DNA of 43,729 nt from a virus. The translations under genes and the position numbers were made by a program. Shown here piece after piece: positions 14,515-21,686 of the stretch. The DNA is taken from positions 1 to 43,729 of the IMG/VR virus record IMGVR_UViG_3300046500_000066, one strand, 5' to 3'. Position 1 is the stretch's first letter. The number at the start of each line of letters is the position of its first letter. The notes under the pieces were generated by a model. The model saw only the letters and a program-made list of their open reading frames with translations, was not told the origin of the DNA and did not search any database.

Positions 14515-14944
14515 ATCCAGCCTCCGAGAGGAACTGTTTGACATCGAACTGGGGGCAGGTCGTAGCGGCATTAGGGAGGTCCCTGTGGCCAACCACAATT
14601 GCCTGTGGGAACTGCGTGTGGAGGTACGTGAGGAGGGTCAAGAGGCTCTCCCGCTGGTCCTTCGTGAAGTTGTCTGCGGGGTTACCTTCCTGGTCCATAC
14701 CGCCAGCCAAGCAGATGCCGATGGATTGACTATCGAAGCCCGGAGCGTGGGCCCCAGGTTGGTCCAGAGAGCGGCCCGTTTCGATTTGACCTTTGCGGTC
14801 CAGGATGAAGTGGTAGCCCACCCAGAGGCGCCCTTTGAGGCGGTGGATGCGCTCCATGAAGGCCTTGTTGACCTTCTGGCGGGGCTTGGTGTTACTCGAA
14901 TGGACTACGATGTAGACCACCGAGGAGGCGGTCAGGGAGGGCAT
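14498..14944 (-). CDS. gp3.5: N-acetylmuramoyl-L-alanine amidase (gp3.5-like)
   Basis: The 148-residue protein is a T7 lysozyme homologue. The zinc ligands H15, H120 and C130 (VHSS, GHRD, TTCPQFD) and Y44 (VGYHFI) are in place. At the position of T7 K128 there is T128, as in many PGRP-type amidases. T7 gp3.5 both cuts peptidoglycan amide bonds and inhibits the phage RNA polymerase; whether the regulatory role is kept cannot be read from the sequence. The gene order endonuclease I - small gene - amidase is T7-like. The ATG overlaps the preceding stop (TGATG). Confidence 0.93.
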   Translation of the reverse strand: MPSLTASSVVYIVVHSSNTKPRQKVNKAFMERIHRLKGRLWVGYHFILDRKGQIETGRSLDQPGAHAPGFDSQSIGICLAGGMDQEGNPADNFTKDQRESLLTLLTYLHTQFPQAIVVGHRDLPNAATTCPQFDVKQFLSEAGYVHPL

Positions 14945-15135
14945 CAGAGCTTGTAGGCGATGCCAGCGTCGCCCAAGGCTTCGCAGAGGTCATCGCCCAG
15001 TTCGCGGGTGACTGCAGAGATGTACATGCGCGTGTGAAGCTCATCCGCCTCCATCACGATGCTCTTCAGCCGTTCAGCCTCTTCCAGTGTGAGGGTGATC
15101 TTCACGTTACCGTTCTGGGTGTGTTTGACTTTCAT
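14944..15135 (-). CDS. Small hypothetical protein
   Basis: A 63-residue protein: MKVKHTQNGNVKITLTLEEA at the N-terminus (beta then helix), ERLKSIVMEADELHTRMYIS, and an acidic C-terminus. Couples to endonuclease I upstream (ATGA) and the amidase downstream (TGATG). The layout of two short strands followed by helices resembles small ribbon-helix-helix-like proteins, but no family is recognised. Confidence 0.68.
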   Translation of the reverse strand: MKVKHTQNGNVKITLTLEEAERLKSIVMEADELHTRMYISAVTRELGDDLCEALGDAGIAYKL

Positions 15136-15539
15136 TTGGGAGGTTCCTTAAGCCAAGCCTCTGGAATCCATTTATCAGCGTATTGGAAGCCATATTTCAG
15201 GCACCAATCTGCATAACTTGTCTTCGAGGTCTTGGAGATGGTGGATTTGGAGCGGGTGAACACGAAGCGAATATCAAGCTCCGGGTGCTGCTCCTTAATG
15301 AGGAGGTGCTTACGGCGGTCCTCTGTAAGGAACCGGCCTTTACTTTCGATGATGATGCCGTTTGGGAGGCGGAAGTCCCAGGTGTATTTGTGCGGGGTTG
15401 CGGGCGTGATGTACGGAACCTTCTCCGCTTCAAACTCGAAGGGGATACCCGCTTGGGTCAACTGCTCAGCGATGGCTTCTTCCAGACCGGAGCGGAAGCC
15501 ATGCTGAACTGCTGTTTTTGCTACTGTCCTACCTGCCAA
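15132..15539 (-). CDS. gp3: Endonuclease I, Holliday junction resolvase (gp3-like)
   Basis: The 135-residue protein aligns closely with T7 endonuclease I. The active-site residues E20, D55, E65 and K67 fall at the same numbers as in T7 (FRSGLEE, YTWDFRLPNGIIIESKG), followed by RKHLLIKEQHPELDIRFVF. It resolves branched DNA, degrades host DNA and helps package concatemers. The start is TTG at 15537-15539, three bases after the SSB stop, with a poor ribosome site, so it is probably translated by coupling to SSB. It lacks the basic tail of the 149-residue T7 protein. Confidence 0.95.
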   Translation of the reverse strand: MAGRTVAKTAVQHGFRSGLEEAIAEQLTQAGIPFEFEAEKVPYITPATPHKYTWDFRLPNGIIIESKGRFLTEDRRKHLLIKEQHPELDIRFVFTRSKSTISKTSKTSYADWCLKYGFQYADKWIPEAWLKEPPK

Positions 15540-15541
15540 GC

Positions 15542-16246
15542 TTAGAACTCGTCAGGCTCATCCGAAGCTGCACCACTGGTGCCTTCAGCTTCATCCGAAG
15601 CATCACCAGCCGGGAACTCATCGGCTTCATCGTAGCCATCTTCATCCGAAGAGAATCCGAACGAGGATGCGGACTTCGAGCCCTCCGAGACCAACTCAAG
15701 AATCTGCACAGCCTGGAGGCGCAGCGAGATGCCCGCTTGGCCCTGACCAGCGATGAAGTACGGGCTCACTTCGAATGAGACCTTGCCCTCAGTGCCGCCC
15801 CAGATGTTCGGGGGGTTCTTCAGTGCCACACCCTTGGCGTTGAACAGGCCCGGCTTGCGGGTCCACTTCTCGCCCTTCTTGTTCTTTCCCGATGCCTTCA
15901 TCTTGAACTTGAAGATGACGTAGCCCGTGGGCTCTTCAGTCTCCTTGTCATACTCGGTCTCGTACATATCATTGAGCTGGAATCCGTTCTTCAGCTTCTT
16001 GCGGTTCGCCACCGGGAGCGCATCGAACTCCGCTTGGCCATCCTTCTCAGCCTGCTCGTAGATGGGCGTGAGCTTCTTAATGAGCGGCTCAGCTTCCTCT
16101 TCGGTCAGCTTCAGGTTGACCTTATAGACACCATCCGGCTGCGGGAAGGCTTCATTGCCGTAATCCGGCTTGGTCAGTGCGGGGAACACGAAGACGCCAC
16201 GCGGGGTGGTGCCCTTGACGAGCTTGGGTTTCTTATCGGTTGCCAT
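15542..16246 (-). CDS. gp2.5: Single-stranded DNA-binding protein (gp2.5-like)
   Basis: The 234-residue protein matches T7 gp2.5-type SSBs: an OB-fold core ([20 protein letters not shown] at the N-terminus, [34 protein letters not shown]) and a long, highly acidic C-terminal tail ending in Phe (SDEPDEF). The tail is the known docking site for DNA polymerase and helicase. It coats single strands during replication and recombination. It starts right after the stop of the small upstream gene. Confidence 0.95.
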   Translation of the reverse strand: MATDKKPKLVKGTTPRGVFVFPALTKPDYGNEAFPQPDGVYKVNLKLTEEEAEPLIKKLTPIYEQAEKDGQAEFDALPVANRKKLKNGFQLNDMYETEYDKETEEPTGYVIFKFKMKASGKNKKGEKWTRKPGLFNAKGVALKNPPNIWGGTEGKVSFEVSPYFIAGQGQAGISLRLQAVQILELVSEGSKSASSFGFSSDEDGYDEADEFPAGDASDEAEGTSGAASDEPDEF

Positions 16247-16399
16247 TTAAATACCTTGATTGGTGAGGTTGAACATGCGGTGCTCCTGGTCCACGTTGAT
16301 GCCCATAACGAGCATCGACTTGAGCAATGTAGCAGGGACTTCTTGGCCAGCCTGCCAGTGAGCTTCGGCTTGGCGAATGAGGAACTGGCGGTGGGTCAT
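16247..16399 (-). CDS. Small hypothetical protein
   Basis: A 50-residue protein (MTHRQFLIRQAEAHWQAGQE at the N-terminus, LLKSMLVMGINVDQEHRMF after it), helical and His/Gln-rich. It fills the space between SSB and the 112-residue gene without gaps (ATGA overlap upstream, stop adjacent to the SSB start), which supports it as real. Function unknown. Confidence 0.65.
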   Translation of the reverse strand: MTHRQFLIRQAEAHWQAGQEVPATLLKSMLVMGINVDQEHRMFNLTNQGI

Positions 16400-16734
16400 G
16401 CTGCGTATGCCTCGCGGTAGGCGGCATCAAAGATGGGGCCCAGCAGTGTGTTCACCGCATGCACTACGGCATCGCTGGTCGTGAGGCTGGCGATTCGGCC
16501 AGACGATTCCATTGCAACCCCCGCAACGTGGTGCGGGCGGTTAGCCACAGCGCCCAGTGCCATCAGCTCCTCGCGGGTGTTGACCTTAATGTGGAACACG
16601 CGGGGCTCGAACTGGGGCTTCTGTGCCTCCTCCAGTTCAGCCTTAAGCTGCTCGATGGCCTGCTCGTGATTGCAGATGCCTTGCTCGTGCGCAGCAATCG
16701 CCTGCTTAATGCCTGTAATCTTCAGTTCGTTCAT
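16396..16734 (-). CDS. Hypothetical coiled-coil protein
   Basis: A 112-residue protein. Residues 8-40 form a predicted coiled coil (QAIAAHEQGICNHEQAIEQL, KAELEEAQ), followed by a beta-alpha segment (VFHIKVNTREELMALGAVAN) and an Ala-rich C-terminus. No family recognised. Coupled on both sides by four-base overlaps in the SSB-proximal middle gene cluster. Confidence 0.7.
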   Translation of the reverse strand: MNELKITGIKQAIAAHEQGICNHEQAIEQLKAELEEAQKPQFEPRVFHIKVNTREELMALGAVANRPHHVAGVAMESSGRIASLTTSDAVVHAVNTLLGPIFDAAYREAYAA

Positions 16735-16991
16735 TTAAGTTCACCTTTAACGTAATCGCGGAGAGCCTTGGTCTCCCGTGTGAAAAACCCATCAGCATCC
16801 TTCGCAATCCGCGAGGCTTTACTGATGAGTTCGCTTGGGTCCAACTGGAGCTCCTCGCAGATGACCGTGAAGAGCACTGCTACGCCAGCCACCTGTTTGT
16901 GCTTCTCGTAGCTTTGGATGCCCGATACGGCTGCGTATGCGGACTCCACGGCGTGGAAGGAGATGATTGAGTTGAGCTTGTCGGTGTTCAT
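16731..16991 (-). CDS. Hypothetical protein
   Basis: An 86-residue helical protein (NSIISFHAVESAYAAVSG, KHKQVAGVAVLFTVICEEL, PSELISKASRIAKDADGF). The block EKHKQVAGVAVLFTVICEEL resembles small phage proteins found in replication clusters, but I cannot name a family. Overlapping start and stop with both neighbours. Expressed from the promoter at 17422-17440. Confidence 0.7.
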   Translation of the reverse strand: MNTDKLNSIISFHAVESAYAAVSGIQSYEKHKQVAGVAVLFTVICEELQLDPSELISKASRIAKDADGFFTRETKALRDYVKGELK

Positions 16992-17209
16992 CGGCTGAGT
17001 GCGTGGTTGGAGTGAAGGCCGATTGCTTCCAGCATCGCGTTGGCGAGGTCCATATCCAGACGCCCCATGTAGTTGTTGTCCAGCTCTGCAACTAAGGCAC
17101 GGCTCTCGGTGTAGAACATGCGAAAAATCTCCGCCTCCTCCCGTGTCTCAACAGTGACGCTGAAGGTGAACGGTTGGAATCCCGGGTTGGTTACGAGAGT
17201 GGTCTTCAT
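16988..17209 (-). CDS. Small hypothetical protein
   Basis: A 73-residue protein: MKTTLVTNPGFQPFTFSVTV at the N-terminus, ETREEAEIFRMFYTES, then LANAMLEAIGLHSNHALSR. The beta-strand pair followed by a helix (TVETREEAEIF) is common among small phage proteins of unknown role. Overlaps both neighbouring genes by four bases (ATGA). Confidence 0.68.
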   Translation of the reverse strand: MKTTLVTNPGFQPFTFSVTVETREEAEIFRMFYTESRALVAELDNNYMGRLDMDLANAMLEAIGLHSNHALSR

Positions 17210-17379
17210 GCTTGCACCAGCCCCTTAGTGCGCAACTCGAAGTCAGCCTTCATAGCCACGAAGGTCACGAAGCCATGCTTGCGCGCGAAGCGGTTCAGCT
17301 TGCGGGTGTGCTTGCGGTCAATGCGCACGCCACCAACGGTGCTCAGGGAGCGGACTACTGCTACAGCTTTGGATTTCAT
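17206..17379 (-). CDS. Small basic protein
   Basis: A 57-residue, very basic protein (VRIDRKHTRKLNRFARKHGF in the middle). Its positive charge suggests nucleic-acid binding. AGGA lies 8 bases before the ATG at 17377-17379. It is the first gene after the phage promoter at 17422-17440, and its stop overlaps the next start (ATGA). No family recognised. Confidence 0.68.
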   Translation of the reverse strand: MKSKAVAVVRSLSTVGGVRIDRKHTRKLNRFARKHGFVTFVAMKADFELRTKGLVQA

Positions 17380-17421
17380 GTGGGGGTCCTAGGGTGTGAA
17401 TTCGGGAGAGCGGTTTGATCC

Positions 17422-17440
17422 TGCGAGAGGTGGGTTTTAG
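17422..17440 (-). promoter_or_regulatory. Phage-RNAP promoter (CTAAAA class)
   Basis: Exact copy of CTAAAACCCACCTCTCGCA on the minus strand. The TAA stop of the upstream 103-residue gene (17437-17439) is formed by the first bases of this promoter, so gene end and promoter are fused. It drives the gene run from 17379 down through SSB. Confidence 0.9.
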
Positions 17441-17748
17441 GCTACGAGTCCGTCATCAGGGCCGAACACGCGTACCGATTCGCTACCGTCGTACTCTTCA
17501 ATCTCGAAGCGGGAGCCCTTCGGAACCCACGAAACGTGGAGGTCGCTCACGCCACCGGGATACGCACCGGGGAATTGTTCAGAAGCCACCACATGCCTGT
17601 CTTCGCCTGATTCACCCAGCACCGAGAGCGCTAGTCGAGGGCAGAAGATCATTCGGGTGTCACCGCTCCAGGTGGACCAGCCCGCGCCGAAGCTGGGGGA
17701 ATAAAGGACAGCCACATGGCCGTTGCGCTCAAGTTTCTCGATGCTCAT
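17437..17748 (-). CDS. Hypothetical protein
   Basis: A 103-residue, beta-rich protein (HVAVLYSPSFGAGWSTW, GGVSDLHVSWVPKGSRFEIE, YDGSESVRVF). GGAG lies 6 bases before the ATG at 17746-17748. The gene is a monocistronic unit bracketed by phage promoters at 17799 and 17422, with a hairpin terminator just upstream. I do not recognise the family with certainty, and the function is unknown. Confidence 0.72.
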   Translation of the reverse strand: MSIEKLERNGHVAVLYSPSFGAGWSTWSGDTRMIFCPRLALSVLGESGEDRHVVASEQFPGAYPGGVSDLHVSWVPKGSRFEIEEYDGSESVRVFGPDDGLVA

Positions 17749-17762
17749 GGGTTCTCCAAAAG

Positions 17763-17787
17763 AAAAACCCCCAGCGATTGCTGAGGG
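17763..17787 (-). terminator. Hairpin terminator directly after a promoter
   Basis: An 8-bp stem (17780-17787 with 17768-17775) with an AATC loop on the minus strand is followed by TTTTT. It begins only about 12 bases downstream of the phage promoter at 17799-17817 and 15 bases before the next start codon. It may stop host-polymerase transcription coming from upstream while phage transcripts begin with the hairpin as a 5' cap. Confidence 0.82.
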
Positions 17788-17798
17788 CCGTTTGATTC

Positions 17799-17817
17799 TG
17801 CGAGAGGTGGGTTTTAG
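17799..17817 (-). promoter_or_regulatory. Phage-RNAP promoter (CTAAAA class)
   Basis: Exact CTAAAACCCACCTCTCGCA on the minus strand. Its first bases supply the TAA stop (17814-17816) of the 159-residue gene upstream, as at 17422. A terminator hairpin follows immediately. Confidence 0.9.
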
Positions 17818-18293
17818 GCGGGGAGCCCGTTTCGAGCCCTGAACTCTGCCAACGCTGTCTTCCCCTTCCGAGGGCGCGCGGCCAGTACCAATGCCTCAAT
17901 ATCGGAGGCTGCAATAAACACGGTTCCATTAGACGAGGAGCCCTTGAGTTCCGTGGTCCCGCCATCGTGCTCAAGTACGCCACTGACGGAGCGCTTATAG
18001 CTGAACCGCGCCTCAGCCACCTGGACCATCTTCTTCCAGTCCGCGTAGTCCCATCCGAGGACCTTGCTCACGGAATGGATTGACACGTAGCTCACGCCGC
18101 CAATGAGGAACTGCGCGTGGGCAATGCGCTTGAACCGCTCCTCGATAGTGCTGATGAAGGACTTGGAGAAGTCAGCGAGTTGCTTCTGCGCGCCGTCCTT
18201 CTTAGCAAACCCCAGGTCCCCCATGAGGCCCGCTGTGTCCAACTTTCCCAGCAGCGATGCCAGGGCCTTCAGTTCGTCTTGAGTGATCTGCAT
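17814..18293 (-). CDS. Hypothetical protein
   Basis: A 159-residue protein starting MQITQDELKALASLLGKLD. The start at 18291-18293 is supported by AAGGAG 7-8 bases upstream; an upstream in-frame extension overlaps the previous gene without a ribosome site. Helical N-terminal half (LADFSKSFISTIEERFKRIA), then a segment YVSIHSVSKVLGWDYADWKK that could be an HTH-like helical pair, and a basic C-terminus (PRKGKTALAEFRARNG). Function unknown. Confidence 0.7.
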   Translation of the reverse strand: MQITQDELKALASLLGKLDTAGLMGDLGFAKKDGAQKQLADFSKSFISTIEERFKRIAHAQFLIGGVSYVSIHSVSKVLGWDYADWKKMVQVAEARFSYKRSVSGVLEHDGGTTELKGSSSNGTVFIAASDIEALVLAARPRKGKTALAEFRARNGLPA

Positions 18294-18303
18294 GTGTGGC
18301 TCC

Positions 18304-19035
18304 TTAGATGACGCCGAGGGCATCGCAAACTTGGTCGAGAAGGGCAATCGCCATCTCACGGGTGAACGGGGTTTCTTGGTCGTCAGCCTGGAGAGCCTTG
18401 AGGGCTAGGCCAATGATCTTCACTTGGCGCTCCATCGCTGCAACGTTGGTGCTGCGGGTGGCTTCCGCGTCAGGGCTGACACCGCGCATCGGGTCGGTCT
18501 TCTCCGCGAGGTTCGTCAGGCCCTCCACATCCATCCCGAACTTCTCGGCCTGCTTCTTCAGGTACTTCTTGGCGGTCTGCTGCTCTTGCCCTTCGCCCCG
18601 TTCGGCCATCGAGGCCAGCTTGTTGACCTTCTTGGCGGTCTCGATGGTGATTCGTTGGCGGGGGGCCGGGGAGGCTGAGAGGTCCAGTTCGGGGGCCGGT
18701 GCGGGGGTGTCTTTGGGCTCCTGCGCCTTTCGGATCAGCGTGGGGTGACTAATGCCGTCTTCAGATAATCTGACAACGGAGGTAGCGAACCACATGGCAT
18801 CGGCGCGGGTCGTGCGGTCCATGTCAAAGCCCATCCCCACACACCACCTACCAAACGCTTGGTTACTGCTGTTCTCCCTACGGCCAACCAACAGGGCCTC
18901 TCCGACTTCCCTCCAGAGTTGCCGTTGTTCTGCTGCGGTTGCCTTAATGCGGCCCCAAGCGCGCTGGCCACGGGTCACTACTGCGGAGGTGAGGGGAATC
19001 AAATGCGCGCTAGCGCTGCTCGGGAGGGTGTTCAT
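18304..19035 (-). CDS. Hypothetical protein after RNA polymerase
   Basis: A 243-residue protein beginning MNTLPSSASAHLIPLTSAVV. The ATG at 19033-19035 is chosen because the phage promoter at 19065-19083 would lie inside the coding region if the longer frame were used. The first half contains RQLWREVGEALLVGRREN and FGRWCVGMGFDMDRTTRADA, a pattern seen in several phage and plasmid proteins of unknown role. A Pro/Ala linker follows, then a coiled-coil-like C-terminal half. It is the first gene transcribed after the polymerase gene from its own phage promoter. No function assigned. Confidence 0.72.
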   Translation of the reverse strand: MNTLPSSASAHLIPLTSAVVTRGQRAWGRIKATAAEQRQLWREVGEALLVGRRENSSNQAFGRWCVGMGFDMDRTTRADAMWFATSVVRLSEDGISHPTLIRKAQEPKDTPAPAPELDLSASPAPRQRITIETAKKVNKLASMAERGEGQEQQTAKKYLKKQAEKFGMDVEGLTNLAEKTDPMRGVSPDAEATRSTNVAAMERQVKIIGLALKALQADDQETPFTREMAIALLDQVCDALGVI

Positions 19036-19064
19036 CGCGTTACTCGTTAAGGTTGGTTTGAACT

Positions 19065-19083
19065 TGCGAGAGGTGGGTTTTAG
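19065..19083 (-). promoter_or_regulatory. Phage-RNAP promoter after RNA polymerase gene
   Basis: Exact CTAAAACCCACCTCTCGCA on the minus strand, 43 bases downstream of the RNA polymerase stop and 30 bases before the next start. First promoter of the replication block, comparable to the class II promoters after T7 gene 1. Confidence 0.92.
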
Positions 19084-19091
19084 AGGCCACC

Positions 19092-19122
19092 ACTCTATCA
19101 GAAACACATGCGCAAGTGGAAC
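19092..19122 (-). promoter_or_regulatory. Repeat/extended -10 element downstream of RNAP gene
   Basis: This 31-base minus-strand element matches the one at 21656-21686 at 23 positions: GTTCCACT, five differing bases, ATGT, TT, CTGATA and AGT. It contains the extended -10 look-alike TGATAGAGT. The two copies flank the RNA polymerase gene. It could be a weak host promoter or an operator for a phage repressor. Confidence 0.5.
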
Positions 19123-19125
19123 GCA

Positions 19126-21561
19126 TCAGGCGAAAAAATACTCCGAGTGCATCACACCCTCCAAATCCAACGTGCCACACGGGGGCAACTCAGGGAGCTC
19201 CTTAGCCAACTCTGCAGGCAACTGATTGGCCAATTGCTGCTTGAAGTCGGCCAGCACTTCCTCGCTGTACTGGTCCACGAAGGCCCTGCGGAGCAGATTG
19301 CGGAGGTCTTCAGCGGCCCCAGCGTGGCTCCCGTAGCTGTCGTGAATCATTGCGAAGTCCGTAATTCCCGCATCCAGGCAGTAGGCCACCGTGCGCATCA
19401 TGTGGGCCGCATCAAGCGAGTGGATGAAGTTCGGGGAGATGCCCGCAGACTGCTTACGACCATCCAGCTTGTCCCCCTCGTTCTTCAGCATGAGGCGGAT
19501 GCGCTTGCCCGCCACATCGAAGTCCAAGCTCTTGCCAATCTGCTCACGGTAGCTCTGGAGCACCAGCAGGCCACTCGGGGTGGTCCACGAGACCGGGAGG
19601 GCGTTCGATGCTGCCACGCGCGCGGCCTCCTTCAGCCAGTCCATAGCTTGGTGAGCGGCCACCACTACCTTGCCAATGGCCTGATAGTTGGTGTTGGCGA
19701 GGTACTGGCAGTCCTTCAGGTCTGCTGTTACCTCCACGCCATCAGCCTTCATCTTCTGGAAGACGCCTTCGATTTGACCGCACATGCCCCGCTTGGTGGC
19801 TCCGTAAGGCGTGGTCATGGTGTTGGGCTTCGAGAGCTTGCGGGTCATCTTGCCTGCCCACTTCTGGCCCAACTCGATGCCTTCGTCAGCGTCAGCCTGC
19901 ATGAGCATGTTGGCTGCCTTGGCGACTTCACTATAGATGTCGCTCGGGACATCACTGGGGACCAGACCAACCGCAGCGCCGCCCACTTCATCCCGAAGGA
20001 GCGCAGAGAAGTTCTGCAGGCCGTTGCAGGCGCCATCCCAGGAGCACGGAAGGTGGCTGATGAAGTCCTCCTGAGCCTTACCGAGGTCCGTGTGCATCGT
20101 GAGGGCCAGCCACTCGTAGCAGAAGGCGAGGAACATATACGGGCTATCTGCATCGGCCCACCAGCGGGAACCATCGAGGGGATTGATGGCGGCCTCAAGA
20201 ATCTCGTCCTGATGGTCAATGACCCACTGCACCCGCTCATCGAAGGTCACCTTGTCAATCCCGAAGGTGTTGGCACCGTGGATGGCCAGCCAGCGCGCAC
20301 CATTCTCGCCCAGTGCCTTCCCCTCAGCGAACACCAAGAGGGATTTGTCACTGTCGCTACCTTGCGGGTTAAGGAAAGTGGACACGGGATATGCGCGACC
20401 ACGCCAATCCAGATTGTGAACGTAGTAGAAGGCTTCGATGTTCTCGAACTTCTCCGCCATCCACAGCTTGCTGGACATCGAGGCCCGCTTGGAGGCAGCC
20501 CGAATGTTCCCCTCATACACCTGTGCTGCCTGCTTCTTCCATGCCTTGAGCTCCTCCGGGTCCGGGGTTTCGAGGTCGAAGGTCTTCGCGGGCAGGGGCA
20601 TCGGGTCACGATGGGGCAGCTTACCGAGGCGCCCACCGTTATCCCAGACCTCCTTCATGACATGCAGGACAGCCTTGTTGATGGCCCAGGGGGTGTCCTG
20701 GAGGGCATTGACGGCCTTGTAGACCATCGGCATGGAGACCTGCTTCAGGTCCTCCAGGTAGTTCCGGTTGCCGGTCTTGATGAGCGGAAAGCGCATCGGC
20801 TTGGTCAGGTAGCCACCACCGAACGGGCTAGTCCAGGGACGCGGACGGACCACCATAGGCATAGCCATAGGGGACATGAGGGCACACCGAGCGTGGCCAT
20901 TAGCGAGCCACTTGGCGGTCTCTTCAGTGGGCACAACGATGTGCGGGGTATCGTTGACACCACGGACGAACTTCTGGACCTCCACGAGGCCCGTAGCTTC
21001 CTGGAAGAGGGAGATGAGCTGCATCCCGAGGCGCACCTTCTCAGCCTTGCCCCACTTAATCGGGACCAGCTTGGCGTACTTCTGCTGCACACGGAGAACG
21101 ATGTGGCGATGGCGGTCATCGCGGGAGTTCTCAATCTTCTTCATGAGCTGACGATACAGAGCAGGCTCCTGCTTCTTGAGGTTGTCAAAGTTCAAACAAT
21201 CCTCCAGACGATTGGCGATGTCACCAGCCACAGCACCCACCATAGACATGCTGGAGATGTGATTCATGACCACCTTAGCGGTCACGAAGGCCACCAGCTT
21301 GCGGTCTTGGAACTGGTCGAGGTAGCGGACCACACCCACGGAACGGCTCGCCTTACCTGACAGCCCTTCTTCGATGTACTTCTCGATGGCCACTGCGGTG
21401 GGCTCGATGGCTGCCTTAATCATCTGAAGACCGGGGGGCATCATGTCTTCCCCCTGCTTCAAGGCTTCGTTATAGCGCTTCATCCCGAGGCCAATGGCTT
21501 CCTCTTCGAGTTCCAGCTGGAGGGCGTTGAGGTCAACCGTAGCGGAGGTGTTCGTGGTCAT
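19126..21561 (-). CDS. gp1: Phage single-subunit RNA polymerase (gp1-like)
   Basis: The 811-residue enzyme belongs to the T7/T3/SP6 RNA polymerase family. The catalytic residues are recognisable: D509 (SWDGACNGLQ), K578 with Y586 (SKPN...PYG, the same spacing as T7 K631/Y639) and D741 (HDSYG). HSLDAAHMMRTVAY precedes the last motif, and the C-terminus ends FFA, like the FAFA foot of T7. It is about 70 residues shorter than T7 RNAP. It would transcribe all middle and late genes from the promoters described here. The ATG is at 21559-21561 with AGGGAA upstream. A terminator (21595-21625) and attP lie just before it, so its expression is the likely lysis-lysogeny decision point. Confidence 0.97.
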   Translation of the reverse strand: MTTNTSATVDLNALQLELEEEAIGLGMKRYNEALKQGEDMMPPGLQMIKAAIEPTAVAIEKYIEEGLSGKASRSVGVVRYLDQFQDRKLVAFVTAKVVMNHISSMSMVGAVAGDIANRLEDCLNFDNLKKQEPALYRQLMKKIENSRDDRHRHIVLRVQQKYAKLVPIKWGKAEKVRLGMQLISLFQEATGLVEVQKFVRGVNDTPHIVVPTEETAKWLANGHARCALMSPMAMPMVVRPRPWTSPFGGGYLTKPMRFPLIKTGNRNYLEDLKQVSMPMVYKAVNALQDTPWAINKAVLHVMKEVWDNGGRLGKLPHRDPMPLPAKTFDLETPDPEELKAWKKQAAQVYEGNIRAASKRASMSSKLWMAEKFENIEAFYYVHNLDWRGRAYPVSTFLNPQGSDSDKSLLVFAEGKALGENGARWLAIHGANTFGIDKVTFDERVQWVIDHQDEILEAAINPLDGSRWWADADSPYMFLAFCYEWLALTMHTDLGKAQEDFISHLPCSWDGACNGLQNFSALLRDEVGGAAVGLVPSDVPSDIYSEVAKAANMLMQADADEGIELGQKWAGKMTRKLSKPNTMTTPYGATKRGMCGQIEGVFQKMKADGVEVTADLKDCQYLANTNYQAIGKVVVAAHQAMDWLKEAARVAASNALPVSWTTPSGLLVLQSYREQIGKSLDFDVAGKRIRLMLKNEGDKLDGRKQSAGISPNFIHSLDAAHMMRTVAYCLDAGITDFAMIHDSYGSHAGAAEDLRNLLRRAFVDQYSEEVLADFKQQLANQLPAELAKELPELPPCGTLDLEGVMHSEYFFA

Positions 21562-21594
21562 GATGTGTTCCCTAAGTGGAAAGCTTCCGACAAT

Positions 21595-21625
21595 AAAAAG
21601 GCCTCCTGCGTCATTGCGCGGGAAG
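21595..21625 (-). terminator. Terminator just upstream of RNA polymerase gene
   Basis: On the minus strand a 9-bp stem with one mismatch (21617-21625 with 21602-21610) and a CAATGA loop is followed by CCTTTTTATTG. It lies 34 bases before the RNA polymerase start codon. It should stop host transcripts arriving from the early operon in the free genome, or from the host tRNA gene in the prophage. It could be subject to antitermination. Confidence 0.82.
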
Positions 21626-21655
21626 CATTGAAGTTACGTTTTCACTACAGGTCTT

Positions 21656-21686
21656 ACTATATCAGGAATACATCGCGTAGTGGAAC
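21656..21686 (-). promoter_or_regulatory. Candidate extended -10 promoter / operator before RNAP
   Basis: The minus strand contains TGATATAGT (extended -10, hexamer at 21656-21661) preceded by the repeated element GTTCCACT. It is the partner of 19092-19122. It lies upstream of the terminator and could start host-polymerase transcription of the RNA polymerase gene. The -35 (TTCCAC) is poor. Confidence 0.5.

Noticed and set aside
19108-21360. A 750-codon open frame on the plus strand
   Set aside because: It lies entirely opposite the RNA polymerase gene, has no ribosome site and its translation is low-complexity Leu/Val/His/Arg-rich, typical of the complementary frame of a GC-rich gene.
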